Counted from the stretch's first letter, positions 17,890 to 27,373 are shown. The stretch is DNA of 64,000 nucleotides from JAKZVK01 sp965248255 (GCA_965248255.1 CBDFIW010000002.1:930001-994000), one strand, 5' to 3'. Notes: generated from the letters alone by a model not told the origin. Program-made: numbers and translations.

Positions 17890-19101
17890 ATGGCGGACTC
17901 GACATTGCACCGCAGGGACGTGTTTCGAGGCTTGGCCGGGACCGCGTTGGCGGCCAGCGCGGCTTCCTATCAGCGCGTGCTGGGGGCCAACGACACGATC
18001 CAACTGGGCTTGATCGGCTGCGGCGGCCGGGGCCGCGGTGTCATGCGTGCTTTCCAGACGAATGCCGCAGTGCAGGTCGCGGCCGTTTGTGACGTCTACA
18101 GCGATCGAATCGACAAGGCCCTTGAAGACGCCGACGGGGCTCGTGGTTTCAGGGACCATCGCAAGCTGCTCGACCAGAAAGACGTGGACGCCGTTCTGGT
18201 CGCCACTCCCGATCACTGGCACGCCGGCATTGTGATCGACGCGGCCCGTGCGGGCAAAGACATCTACGTCGAGAAGCCGCTCACGCTGAAGATCGAAGAA
18301 GGGCCCGAGATTGTCAAGCAGGTCCGGTTGCATGAGCGGGTCTGCCAGGTCGGAATGCAGCAGCGATCGGCGAAACACTACCTGCGAGCCAAGCAGGAAT
18401 ACTTCGATGCCGGCCGGCTGGGCAAGATCACCGTGGCGCGCACCTGGTGGCACGGCAACGGCGCCCATCTGCGTTTGGCGCCGGAGTCGCTCCGGACCCG
18501 ACCGTCCAATCTCGATTGGGCGCGCTATCTCGGCCCCGTCAAATGGCGCGAGTACGACCCGCAGCAGTACTTCAACTTCCGGGCGTATTTGGATTTCGGA
18601 GGCGGTCAGATCACGGATCTGTTCACCCACTGGATCGACGCCGTCCACATGTTTATGGAGCAGGACGACCCGGTTTCGGCGGTCGCCGCCGGAGGCGTCT
18701 ACCACTACAAAGACGGCCGCACCGCGCCTGACACCATTCACGTCTTGCTCGAGTACCGGCAGGAGTGGACGGCAACCTTTGAAGCCACGCTGGCCCCGGG
18801 CCTGACGGGCTCAGGCATCGAGATCGTGGGGACGGAGGGGCGCTTATGGATCGACCGCCGCAAGTACGAGTTCTATCCGCCGGAGCGCGATGCCGTTCCC
18901 ACCGTAGTGGAGGTCGAGGGTGAGATGACTGTGGATCACGTCAACAACTTCCTCGACTGCGTCCGCACACGCAAGCGTCCGAACGGCGATGTCTGGGTCG
19001 GCCACCGCTCGGCACAAGCGTCCCATCTCGGCAACATCGCCTACCTCGAGAAGCGACGGCTCAAGTTCGACCCCGACCGCGAAGAGATCTTGCCGCTTTA
19101 G
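17890..19101 (+). CDS. Tat-exported Gfo/Idh/MocA-family oxidoreductase
   Basis: The 403-residue protein begins with a twin-arginine signal (HRRDVFRGLAGTALAASAAS). Next comes the Rossmann nucleotide-binding motif IQLGLIGCGGRGRGVM, then ATPDHWHAGIVIDAARAGKD and IYVEKPLTLKIEEG, the EKP motif with the catalytic-site Lys. Exported family members carry tightly bound NAD(P) through the Tat pathway, as in glucose-fructose oxidoreductase. The substrate, probably a sugar or inositol derivative, is not deducible. It stands alone. Confidence 0.9.
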   Translation: MADSTLHRRDVFRGLAGTALAASAASYQRVLGANDTIQLGLIGCGGRGRGVMRAFQTNAAVQVAAVCDVYSDRIDKALEDADGARGFRDHRKLLDQKDVDAVLVATPDHWHAGIVIDAARAGKDIYVEKPLTLKIEEGPEIVKQVRLHERVCQVGMQQRSAKHYLRAKQEYFDAGRLGKITVARTWWHGNGAHLRLAPESLRTRPSNLDWARYLGPVKWREYDPQQYFNFRAYLDFGGGQITDLFTHWIDAVHMFMEQDDPVSAVAAGGVYHYKDGRTAPDTIHVLLEYRQEWTATFEATLAPGLTGSGIEIVGTEGRLWIDRRKYEFYPPERDAVPTVVEVEGEMTVDHVNNFLDCVRTRKRPNGDVWVGHRSAQASHLGNIAYLEKRRLKFDPDREEILPL

Positions 19102-19517
19102 ACGTGGGCGGCCGCCACTGACTCGTATTCGGTGACAAAACAAGCGCTCGAAAGCCGGCGGTTTGCCGGAGGTCGCGCTCGCCTCCCGGCGGGCGGGGTC
19201 TGCGCCGCCCTGACGTCGGCCTGGAGGCCGACGCTGCCGGCCAGAGGCCCGCGCCCCTTGGCCCCTGAGATCAGCGCTTGGGGTACGCCAGTTTATTGCC
19301 GCAGAGTACGAGATTCCTAACTCCGTGTCCTCATACCCTGATTCCGGAACGGCTGTGGTTCGGCTGTGGCAGTTTCGACTGCTACTGCTGTCGATATCGG
19401 AGACATGCCGTGTTGTAGTCGGCTGTTGGGCGGATGCCGCGCCAGGCCCGTCCCTACCCACACCGCGCCGCCTGCCGCCGCGATCCCGCGCGGGCAGTGT
19501 GCACCGCGCGCCCTAGT
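19102..19517. other. Gene-free interval with a short perfect palindrome
   Basis: No supported gene. A perfect hairpin CGTCGGCCT-GG-AGGCCGACG occupies 19214-19233, downstream of the Gfo gene and convergent to the CpaE-like gene; it has no T run. Confidence 0.6.
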
Positions 19518-20706
19518 TTAGCGTAGCGAGAGGAAGCCCCACTTCTTGTCCGGCTTCTTGCGGCTGGTCGCCTGCACGCCCGTCATGTTGTGCGCCAGCG
19601 AGGCCAATTCCCGGCCCAGCGTCGAGTCCGACGGCACCAGGCCGCCCTTGAGCGCCGCGTCGCTAACGCTTGAATAGTCGTTGCTCAGCCTGTCAGACAC
19701 GGGGAGGCCGACCACTTCGGCGACATCGTCAACGTTCAAGGTCTTCTTGCTGCCGCTACGGTTGAGGACGAGGTGGATGTTTTTCCGGCTCAACCCCAGG
19801 TCCGTCAGTTCGTTCACCCGGCGGCGCGCCAAGTGAAGCGCAACGACCTCGGGGGTTGCGATCAGGTAGACCGAATCCGACAAGCTCAGGACGTCGCGGC
19901 AGGAGGCGTGTAGGGCTGTGGGCAGATCGACCAAAACGAACGGGTACGCCCGAATCGCCGACGTGAAGATCGCAGAGACGTGGCGAAAAGCTTGGGAGGG
20001 TATCACAATGCCCGGAGGGGGGGGCGGCCAAAACGTCGACGCTGTCCCGGTTGCAAGTCAGTCTGGCCCATAGCTCGTCGATGTCTTCGATTCGGGCAAC
20101 TGCGTCGGCAAAGGAGAACTCCGGCTTTAGCCTCAGCCGGAAGGCGATCGTTCCGCTGTGGAAGTCGAAATCCACCACCAGCACCTTGTGGCCAACAGCC
20201 TTAGAGATCAGTTGCGTCGAGTGGACCGCAATCATCGAGGCTCCGCTGCCGCCCTGCGCCGGCAGGACGCAGAGCAGCTTCCCGAGCGACTGGGACGGTG
20301 ACGCCGTGCCGGTGTTTTTATGACTCTGCAGCACGTGTTGCAGGTGGCTGAGATCAAACGGAGGGACGAGGAACTCCGAGGCGCCGGCCCGCATGGCGGC
20401 TAGGATCGTGTCCGCCGCAGATTGCGAATCGGCGGCGATGGCCAGCGACCCGGGGTACGAAGCGTTCAGCTCACGAACCAGCTTCAACCCCTCACCGACA
20501 TCGGCCAGGCCCACCACAAATGCCGTCACCTCCCGCGAGTTGGAACGAACCAGCTTCTTGAGTTCTCCCGCAGTCGGGTAAGTGCTTACGACCTGCGGAT
20601 CCGCCCCAACCGACTCATGTGTCAGGGCCTCCATCAGTCCACTGGCCAGCTCCCCGTCGGGGGAGATGATGATCACCCTAGGCAGCATCTTCTTGAGGTC
20701 ACACAC
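19518..20706 (-). pseudogene. CpaE/TadZ-like ATPase, frame broken at a C8 tract
   Basis: The N-terminal part (start GTG 20706 or ATG 20688) has a degenerate receiver-like domain (VIIISPDGELASGLMEAL), then a MinD/ParA-type domain with a deviant Walker A lacking Lys (LPAQGGSGASMI) and VLVVDFDFHSGTIAFRLRLK. It reads into eight C residues (plus-strand G run 20017-20024) and leaves frame. The other frame continues seamlessly: with seven C it reads DVLAAPPPGIVIPSQAF, then YPFVLVDLPTALHASCRDVL, SVYLIATPEVVALHLARRRV and the C-terminal FLSLR at 19518. TadZ/CpaE proteins place type IVc pili at the pole; no other tad genes are near. Slippage switch, true mutation or sequencing error remain open. Confidence 0.75.
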
Positions 20707-20981
20707 CCTTCGGCCTGGAAGGGATATTTCCAGGCAAAGAGTTCTCCGCTATCACAATCGGCTGACAGTGCTCCGATTCTTACCTTCGTCCCATGCGAAT
20801 CGCCCGTCGGACGCCCCATCCCATGAGCCGCGCCAACGTCGAAGCTCTTCCGCAAGACCCGGCTCACCGTCGCTCGTCGTCCGCCACTCTGTGGAATGGG
20901 TACAGTGCCCCCAACTCCCCGATCCGAAGGCCGGCCACCCGGGCACGGAGAGGAGTCGGCCGAAAACCTGACTGGAAGGCC

Positions 20982-21920
20982 TCAGAACTCGTTGCCCGTG
21001 TAGAGAGAGGCGACAAACTCCTCATAGCCATTGTACATTAGGGTTGGTCGCACCCTCATGTCGGAGAGCACCTTTTCCTGCGCCTGCGACCAGCGTTGGT
21101 GGGGACGGTTCGGATTCACGTTCGAGTACCAGCCATATTCGCGGCCCTGGACCTGGTTCCATAGAGTGTCGGGACGCCGTGCGGTGAACTCGATCTTAAC
21201 AATCGATTTGATCGACTTCAGGCCGTATTTCCAAGGCACGATCAAGCGAATCGGCGCACCGTTCTGTTTCGGGAGCGGTTTGCCGTAGATCCCGGTGACA
21301 AACAGAGCCAGCTCGTTCATGGCTTCGTCGAGCCGCAACGCCTCAAAGTACGGCCATGGATAGTGCTGCTGGCTGCGGATGCCCGGCATTTCTTGTGGAC
21401 GGTAGGCCGTGACCATGCGCATGTACTTGGCCTTCGGCTTGGGGTCGACTTCCTTGATCAGCGCGGAAATGGGGAAGCCGGTCCAGGGTACGGCCATCGA
21501 CCAAGCTTCGACGCAACGCATGCGGTAGAGACGCTCTTCAAGCGGGAACCGCCGGACCAAGTCGTCGAAATCGTATTTCTTCGGATTGTTCACCAACCCT
21601 TTGACTTCCACCCTCCACGGGTCGATGGTGAATCGAGCGACCTTGTCCTTAACGCGCTGCTTATCGAGGGTAAACTCGTAGAAGTTATTGAATCCCGTGG
21701 CCGCGGCTTCCGGCGTGATGGGCCGGTCGAGGATGTACTTGGAGTTGCGCTGAGCCGGGTACAGGTCGCCGGCCGTGTTTGCCCGAGCCGTCCCGGCGAG
21801 CAGTGCATCGACGCCCAGCACGCCCGCCCCGGCCAGCAAAGTTCGACGATTGAAGTAGGCGCCTTCCGGTGTGGCCTCGCGTTCGGGAATCTCCCATCCT
21901 CGGCGAACCTTGATCAGCAT
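20982..21920 (-). CDS. msrP: Protein-methionine-sulfoxide reductase catalytic subunit MsrP (YedY)
   Basis: I chose ATG 21920 (MLIKVRRGWEIPEREATPEG) because a GGAGG lies just upstream. A Tat signal follows (FNRRTLLAGAGVLGVDALLA). The molybdopterin-binding oxidoreductase core is clear: EERLYRMRCVEAWSMAVPWT, with the Cys that ligates molybdenum, plus GAPIRLIVPWKYGLKSIKSI and WYSNVNPNRPHQRWSQAQE. MsrP repairs oxidised Met in periplasmic proteins with electrons from the haem membrane protein MsrQ; no msrQ gene is next to it here. Length (312 residues) is normal. Located between the CpaE-like gene and a divergent decayed rimI-like gene. Confidence 0.93.
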   Translation of the reverse strand: MLIKVRRGWEIPEREATPEGAYFNRRTLLAGAGVLGVDALLAGTARANTAGDLYPAQRNSKYILDRPITPEAAATGFNNFYEFTLDKQRVKDKVARFTIDPWRVEVKGLVNNPKKYDFDDLVRRFPLEERLYRMRCVEAWSMAVPWTGFPISALIKEVDPKPKAKYMRMVTAYRPQEMPGIRSQQHYPWPYFEALRLDEAMNELALFVTGIYGKPLPKQNGAPIRLIVPWKYGLKSIKSIVKIEFTARRPDTLWNQVQGREYGWYSNVNPNRPHQRWSQAQEKVLSDMRVRPTLMYNGYEEFVASLYTGNEF

Positions 21921-22061
21921 GCTTCCTCCCCTGCGGAACCATCCTTTTGGATTCACGGTCAGAATATCATAGACGTGGCGGAACTTCTCTCGTTTCGAGG
22001 TGCGGAGCACTGGCCCCCGCATCCGCCGGTCCGCCGTTCGGGACCGACAAGGGAGTCAGGG

Positions 22062-22561
22062 ATGCCGGTCGGCGCAGCGAACGTACGAAACGATCCGCTC
22101 CTGAGGCCCGCCAGGCCGACTGACCTCAGCGAGCTGCTGGCCATCCAGTCACTTTGCCGCGAGGCGACTCCATGGTCCGAGGAGGATTATCGCCGGCTCC
22201 TGCGCGGAGATGGCACCCTACGTTGCACGGTGGTCGAGTCCCGAGACAGGCTAACCGGCTTCACTGTCTACCAGCCGCTCGGCACCGACACCGAGATTGC
22301 CAACCTGGCTGTCCACCCCGATCATCGCCGCTGAGGCGTGGGAAGCGCGCTGCTGACTTACGTCCGCCGGCAACACCCGGGGGACCTTTATCTTGAGGTC
22401 CGCAAGGTAATCAGGGTGCCATCGATTTCTACCGCGCACTGGAGTTCGCCTCGATTGCGACCAGGGCGCAATACTATCGCGACAGCGGCGAGGACGCGCT
22501 CGTCCTCAGGCGGACAAGTGCCGGGTGCGGAGCTGATGAAGGAGTTCCGGCGGGTCGATAG
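22062..22561 (+). pseudogene. RimI-like GNAT acetyltransferase, decayed
   Basis: From ATG 22062 (with GGGAG upstream) the frame reads RPARPTDLSELLAIQSLCRE, TPWSEEDYRRLL and TEIANLAVHPDHRR, the classic start of the acetyl-CoA binding region. A TGA at 22332-22334 then interrupts it. The same frame resumes GVGSALLTYVRRQHPGDLYL and EVRK, after which a second break near 22405 shifts the match to NQGAIDFYRALEFASIATRA, ending at 22561. RimI enzymes acetylate the N-terminal Ala of ribosomal protein S18. One stop plus one frameshift make this a pseudogene unless both are sequence errors. Confidence 0.72.
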
Positions 22562-22684
22562 ATAGGTTGAAACGCAATTGAAATCCGGATGCGGGTCTGA
22601 TAACGTCTGGTAGACGCTGCGGGCCCGTGATGCTGAGAGTGGCCGAGATCGCGGTTGACGTTGCGGATCAGAAGCTTGTCTCCA

Positions 22685-22699
22685 CCCCCCCCCCCCCCC
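22685..22699. repeat. C15 homopolymer upstream of the DUF465 gene
   Basis: Fifteen consecutive C residues lie 30 bases before the ATG of the DUF465 gene, upstream of its ribosome binding site. Tracts this long are slippage-prone and could alter promoter spacing or leader structure. Confidence 0.85.
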
Positions 22700-22729
22700 A
22701 ATGACGTCGTGCAGAGGAGGAAGACTACT

Positions 22730-22963
22730 ATGGGAGTCGTCCCTCAAATGGGCCAATCCGCCCGCCTGATGGAAACGAACGAAGAATTCAAAAGCCTCGC
22801 CGAACAACATTCCAGCTACGATCGCCGGCTCGAAGAGCTGAGCGCCCGCCGTTACCCCTCGCAAGACGAGCAGATGGAGGAGATGCGACTCAAGAAGCTC
22901 AAGCTTCAACTCAAAGATCGCATGCATCAGATTCTGCGGGAATCCGAGCAGCAAGCCGGCTAA
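22730..22963 (+). CDS. DUF465 (YdcH-like) small coiled-coil protein
   Basis: The 77-residue protein starts at ATG 22730, preceded by the strong ribosome binding site GAGGAGGAAG (22714-22723). It is almost entirely helical: MGQSARLMETNEEFKSLAEQ, HSSYDRRLEELSARRYPSQD and EMRLKKLKLQLKDRMHQIL, which matches the DUF465 pattern of heptads with the central R-L-E-x-L and the final K-x-x-x-L-K-D. Function unknown. An in-frame TTG at 22655 would add a poly-Pro leader encoded by the C15 tract; I consider that unlikely. Confidence 0.82.
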   Translation: MGVVPQMGQSARLMETNEEFKSLAEQHSSYDRRLEELSARRYPSQDEQMEEMRLKKLKLQLKDRMHQILRESEQQAG

Positions 22964-23317
22964 CGGCCGGTCGGGCCAGGCAGCCTGAAGCGCAGAATGA
23001 CCAAGCGCCTGATGAAGAGCATCCTCCCGGCCTGCATCCGTCGGTCCGGCAGTAACTTGGTAGTCCTCGTCACCACATAAATCGTCGCACCACGCCCGGC
23101 GGCCGACCGCGGCGGGCCCAGTACAAGGCTGCATTCGTCGAGCAGACGGGCCGGACCGGGAGCCGACGGCTGTTGTGGGCGCGACTCGATTTGCCATGGA
23201 ACTTGCCTTGGAATCGGGCTTCGCGGGTTTGCTACACTAGGTGCTCTTTGCAGCGCGAGTCCACTCTCGCGCGGTCATATCGCCGGGGTTGGCTGGCGGG
23301 CACCGACCGGAGACTGT
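22964..23317. other. Gene-free interval upstream of the cytochrome oxidase operon
   Basis: No supported gene; open frames on the minus strand are shadows. A possible extended -10 element (TG-C-TACACT, 23230-23238) lies about 80 bases before the subunit II start and may be the operon promoter. Confidence 0.4.
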
Positions 23318-24130
23318 ATGGCATTCTTGCTGGCACTTGTCATCTGGGCAATCTGTTTAGCGCTTTCCATTCCCTTCTTCACCAAGACCTGGTGGCCGCC
23401 GGAACCGATCACTGAGCACGCCAGGGCGGTGGACGATCAATTCGTACTGACTTGCATTGTCACCGGGGTCATCTTCATCCTGGCTCACCTGGCTCTGGGA
23501 TACGCCGTGTGGAAGTTTCGGGGCCAGCGATCAGGCCCCGCCTCCTATGTGACCGGCAACGACCGTTGGGAGTTCCTGTGGACCGTGGCGGCCACGGTTC
23601 TGTTCGTCGGACTGACCTTCATGGGTTACACGATGTGGGCGGAAGCCCGGTTTGCCGAGGCTCGGTCGGCGGCGCCGTCGGAGGATCGCGTCGTCGTTGA
23701 GGTTACCGGGCAGCAGTTCGTTTGGAACATGCGCTACGCGGGACGAGACGGCAAATTCGGGCCGCTGGACGTCAACCAGATCGACGACACGCTGGGGAAT
23801 CCCCTGGGCGTCGATCGCAGCCACCCCGACGGCAGGGATGACGTCATGGTGCCCCGCATGGCTGTGCCTGTCAACAAAGAAATCGAGGTCGTCCTGCGGT
23901 CGAAAGACGTTCTTCACAACTTCTTCGTGCCCGAGCTGCGGATCAAGCTCGATACGGTTCCCGGGTTGGTGGGGAGGCTTCGTTTCAAACCCGACAAGGT
24001 CGGCGAATACGAGATTGCCTGCTCGGAGCTCTGCGGCCTGGGCCATTACAAGATGCGCAGCTTCCTGGATGTGATGGAGCAGGCCCAGTACGAGGAGTGG
24101 CTCCAAGAGCAGTACTCTTTCCTGGAATAA
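23318..24130 (+). CDS. ctaC: Cytochrome c oxidase subunit II
   Basis: Three hydrophobic segments occur: one at the N-terminus (AFLLALVIWAICLALSIPFF), then two hairpin helices (TCIVTGVIFILAHLALGYAV and FLWTVAATVLFVGLTFMGYT). The periplasmic cupredoxin domain follows, with KDVLHNFFVPELRIKLDTVP and the CuA site in IACSELCGLGHYKMRSFLDV (Cys-x3-Cys-x3-His-x2-Met). No cytochrome c domain is fused at the C-terminus, so the electron donor must be a separate protein. It is the first gene of a five- or six-gene operon; subunit I starts 103 bases after its stop. Confidence 0.95.
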   Translation: MAFLLALVIWAICLALSIPFFTKTWWPPEPITEHARAVDDQFVLTCIVTGVIFILAHLALGYAVWKFRGQRSGPASYVTGNDRWEFLWTVAATVLFVGLTFMGYTMWAEARFAEARSAAPSEDRVVVEVTGQQFVWNMRYAGRDGKFGPLDVNQIDDTLGNPLGVDRSHPDGRDDVMVPRMAVPVNKEIEVVLRSKDVLHNFFVPELRIKLDTVPGLVGRLRFKPDKVGEYEIACSELCGLGHYKMRSFLDVMEQAQYEEWLQEQYSFLE

Positions 24131-24232
24131 GTGAGCACCCCGAACGACAGGAGTACCTGGGAGCCGCGCTAGTGCCTCCTCAGAGTTAGTCATTTTGAGC
24201 GGATTTCGGGGCCATCGTAGGAGAATCAGTTC

Positions 24233-26032
24233 ATGTCAGAAGTAGCGGAATACGTTGAGGTTCACCGTCACCCTGAACCGAAGAGCTTCATCTGGAAGTA
24301 CATCTTCAGCCTGGACCACAAGGTGATCGGCATCCAGTACATCCTGCTCGCGATCGTGGCGGTTTGCATTGGGATGGGCCTGTCGCTGCTGATGCGACTG
24401 CGCTTGGTGTGGCCGGGGGAATCTTTCGGCTGGCTGGGAGCCCTGTTCCCGGTGGGTGCACCAGACGGCATCATGACACCGGAGTTTTACCTGGCCATAA
24501 TGACGATGCACGGCACGATCATGGTTTTCATGGTTCTGACCACGGCACCCCAGGGGGGCTTTGGCAACTACATCCTGCCGATTCAGATCGGGGCCGCCGA
24601 CATGGCCTTCCCGCGGCTCAACATGCTGTCTTTCTGGGTCACGTTTCTTTCGTTCTGTGCATTAATGATGGCGTTCTTCGCCGCGGGCGGCGCACCGATT
24701 TCGGGATGGACGGGCTACCCGCCGCTGAGCGCGCTCGACAGCGCCCAGATCGCCGAAAACGGCCAAGACTGGTGGATCATCAGCATTGCGCTGTTCTGTG
24801 TAGGCGCGCTGCTCGGCGCGTTGAACTTCATCGTCACAACGTTGCAGTTGCGAAGCAAGGGGCTGACGATGATGCGTCTGCCTCTCACGGTCTGGGCTTG
24901 GTTCGTTACCGCCATTCTCGGGCTGTTGGCATTCGGCGTGCTCCTCTCGGCGGGGGTGCTGTTGCTGCTCGACCGCAACCTCGGCACGAGCTTCTTCATC
25001 CCGGGCGGCTTAGTCATCAATGACATCCCCGTCACCGGCCACAGCGGCGGCTCACCGATCCTGTGGCAGCACTTGTTCTGGTTCTTCGGGCACCCGGAGG
25101 TCTACATCGCCATTCTGCCGGGTATGGGTGTCACGTCCCACATCCTTTCCACCTTCTCCCGCAAGCCTGTTTTCGGCTACAAGGCGATGGTTTATGCCAT
25201 TCTCGCTATCGGCAGCCTGGGTTTCGTCGTTTGGGGTCATCACATGTTCATGAGCGGCATGAGCCCCTACTCGGCGTTCGTGTTCTCCGTTCTCACCATG
25301 GTTATCGGCGTACCCTCGGCGATTAAGACCTTCAACTGGATCGGGACGCTTTGGGGCGGCAAGATCCGCTTCACCACGCCGATGATGTACTCGATTGGCT
25401 TTGTTTCGCTGTTCGTCACAGGCGGCGTCACCGGCATCTTCCTGGGTCAACCCACGGTGGACTTCTTCTTTCATGACGGCTACTTCGTGGTCGCCCACTT
25501 CCACCTAATCATGGGCGTGGCGGCGATCTTCGGCATGTTTGCCGGCATTACGTTCTGGTTCCCTAAGATGTTCGGACGCATGATGAGCGAGGGCATGGGC
25601 AAGGTCCATTTCTGGTTCACCTTCATTGGGGTCTACGCCATCTTCGGACCGATGCACTACCTGGGTCTTATCCCCCACCCGAGGCGATATGCCGAGTCCA
25701 CCGGCGTTGACTATCTAGCAGCCGCCGGGGCGAACGAGCTCCAATACTTCATCACGGTCGCGGCGATGATCACGATCACGGCTCAGTTCCTGTTCCTGTT
25801 CAACTTCATTTGGAGCCTGCGCAAGGGCAAGAAAGTCACGAGCGACAACCCCTGGGAAGCGACCACTCTAGAGTGGACTGTAGCTAGCCCGCCGGTCCAC
25901 GACAACTTCGAGGGCAAGATCCCCACCGTCTATCGCGGCCCATACGAGTTCAGCGTGCCGAAGGCCAAGCGGGACTACATCATGCAGTCCAACTCCGATG
26001 AAATGGCCTTCGGACCGGCCTCGGGTGACTAA
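24233..26032 (+). CDS. ctaD: Cytochrome c oxidase subunit I
   Basis: The 599-residue polytopic protein has the haem-copper core. TMHGTIMVFMVLTTAPQGGF holds a haem a ligand. FWFFGHPEVYIAILPGMGV holds the CuB His, the proton-channel Glu and the cross-linked Tyr of A1-type enzymes. FVVWGHHMFMSGMSPYS holds the CuB His pair, and YFVVAHFHLIMGVAAIFGMF holds the two axial haem His. The site is complete, so it should reduce oxygen with proton pumping through D and K channels. Inner membrane. Only three bases separate its stop from the next gene. Confidence 0.96.
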   Translation: MSEVAEYVEVHRHPEPKSFIWKYIFSLDHKVIGIQYILLAIVAVCIGMGLSLLMRLRLVWPGESFGWLGALFPVGAPDGIMTPEFYLAIMTMHGTIMVFMVLTTAPQGGFGNYILPIQIGAADMAFPRLNMLSFWVTFLSFCALMMAFFAAGGAPISGWTGYPPLSALDSAQIAENGQDWWIISIALFCVGALLGALNFIVTTLQLRSKGLTMMRLPLTVWAWFVTAILGLLAFGVLLSAGVLLLLDRNLGTSFFIPGGLVINDIPVTGHSGGSPILWQHLFWFFGHPEVYIAILPGMGVTSHILSTFSRKPVFGYKAMVYAILAIGSLGFVVWGHHMFMSGMSPYSAFVFSVLTMVIGVPSAIKTFNWIGTLWGGKIRFTTPMMYSIGFVSLFVTGGVTGIFLGQPTVDFFFHDGYFVVAHFHLIMGVAAIFGMFAGITFWFPKMFGRMMSEGMGKVHFWFTFIGVYAIFGPMHYLGLIPHPRRYAESTGVDYLAAAGANELQYFITVAAMITITAQFLFLFNFIWSLRKGKKVTSDNPWEATTLEWTVASPPVHDNFEGKIPTVYRGPYEFSVPKAKRDYIMQSNSDEMAFGPASGD

Positions 26033-26035
26033 AGC

Positions 26036-26728
26036 ATGTCCGCGACCCTGACGCCAGCACCGCCGACGACGGACGTTGAGGAGCAACTCGACCACACCTC
26101 TGTCGGAGGGGGCGGCTTCGGCGGCCGTGGCGAGGACCACGACGGGGGTGGGGGCGGCGGGCCAAACGAATGGGACTCGGCGGCCCAGGCCGTCGACCGC
26201 TACAAGCTGGGAACGTGGGTCGGAATGGGCGGTATCGTCATGGTGTTCGCCGCCTTTACCAGCGCCATGGTGGTGCGCAGCGGGGTGGGTGGAGATTGGA
26301 ATGCAATCGAACTCCCCAGCGTGCTCTGGCTCAGCACAGCGATACTGCTGGCCAGCAGCGTCACGATCGAAATCGCCAAGCGGCGTATGCGTGCCGGACT
26401 CAGCCAGGGACTGCGGGCTTGGTTGGCCGTGACCCTTGGTCTGGGAACGATGTTTGTGGTTTCGCAGGTCGCCGGATGGGCGGAACTCTCGGCGCAAGGC
26501 ATCTACCTGGCGTCGAACTCGAGCAGCTCGTTCTTCTACCTGCTCACCGCGGCCCACGCCGTGCACATTGTCGGCGGACTGCTGGCGCTCACCTACGCGG
26601 TGTTCCGCGTCTGGTGGTCGACGGTCTGGGTGACGCGGGAGGCCGCCATCGAGGCGACCACGATCTACTGGCACTTCATGGACGTGCTCTGGATCTACCT
26701 TTTTGCTTTGCTGATGGTTTGGAGGTAA
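26036..26728 (+). CDS. Cytochrome c oxidase subunit III-family protein (first copy)
   Basis: The 230-residue protein has a long soluble N-terminus with Gly/Asp-rich low complexity (SVGGGGFGGRGEDHDGGGGG), then five membrane segments. The subunit III pattern is seen in LTAAHAVHIVGGLLALTYAV and the C-terminal ATTIYWHFMDVLWIYLFALL. It starts three bases after subunit I and ends three bases before a second subunit III gene, so the operon holds two related subunits III. Which one is incorporated, or whether both are, is unknown. Confidence 0.88.
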   Translation: MSATLTPAPPTTDVEEQLDHTSVGGGGFGGRGEDHDGGGGGGPNEWDSAAQAVDRYKLGTWVGMGGIVMVFAAFTSAMVVRSGVGGDWNAIELPSVLWLSTAILLASSVTIEIAKRRMRAGLSQGLRAWLAVTLGLGTMFVVSQVAGWAELSAQGIYLASNSSSSFFYLLTAAHAVHIVGGLLALTYAVFRVWWSTVWVTREAAIEATTIYWHFMDVLWIYLFALLMVWR

Positions 26729-26731
26729 GGA

Positions 26732-27358
26732 TTGATGGCTCATTCATCAGGGGCGACGGAAGCCACCTGGGGCGGCGGCGCGTCACCGTTCGCGGTCGGC
26801 GACAAGAAACTCGGCATGTGGCTGTTCATCGTCTCGGACGCGCTGACGTTCTCGGCGCTGATCCTCGCCTATAGCTACGTACGGATTGCCAATGAGTGGC
26901 CGCAGCCGTTCGAGTTTTACCCGGCCATCATCTTCTCTTCGGTGATGACGCTGGTGTTGCTCTCGAGCAGCCTCACGATGGTCTTTGCCGTGGATGCGGG
27001 CCATGCGGGCGACCGTAAGACCGCCGCCAAGTGGATCTGGGCCACGATAGTCGGGGGCGTCCTTTTCATCGCGCTTCACATGAACGAATGGATGCACCTG
27101 ATCCACGATGGCGTCACCCCGCTCGAGAATCCTTGGGGCACACCGTTGTTTGGCGGCACGTTTTTCACCCTCACCGGACTCCACATGACACACGTGGCTA
27201 TTGGCGTTATCTATCTGGGTGTCGTGGCCTGGGGCTTCAAGAAAGGCAAGTACGACGCCGAAGATGTTGAGGTCAGCGGCTTGTATTGGCACTTCGTCGA
27301 CCTGGTCTGGATGTTCATCTTCCCGATGGTCTACTTGATGTCCACCAAGGTTTCATAG
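26732..27358 (+). CDS. Cytochrome c oxidase subunit III-family protein (second copy)
   Basis: The 208-residue protein has GDKKLGMWLFIVSDALTFSA at the first helix, FFTLTGLHMTHVAIGVIYLG near the middle and VSGLYWHFVDLVWMFIFPMV at the end, all classic subunit III features. It lacks the Gly-rich N-terminus of the first copy and resembles five-helix subunits. It sits between the first subunit III gene (three bases) and the subunit IV gene (15 bases, with AAGGAAGGAA as ribosome binding site). Confidence 0.92.
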   Translation: MMAHSSGATEATWGGGASPFAVGDKKLGMWLFIVSDALTFSALILAYSYVRIANEWPQPFEFYPAIIFSSVMTLVLLSSSLTMVFAVDAGHAGDRKTAAKWIWATIVGGVLFIALHMNEWMHLIHDGVTPLENPWGTPLFGGTFFTLTGLHMTHVAIGVIYLGVVAWGFKKGKYDAEDVEVSGLYWHFVDLVWMFIFPMVYLMSTKVS

Positions 27359-27373
27359 AGAAGGAAGGAATTC

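Noticed and set aside
21363..22334. 323-residue plus-strand frame
   Set aside because: Its first two thirds are antisense to msrP; only the last part (from 22062) is real and belongs to the decayed rimI-like gene.
22655..22963. Extended DUF465 protein with a poly-Pro leader from TTG 22655
   Set aside because: A strong ribosome binding site 7-16 bases before ATG 22730 and family length favour the short form.
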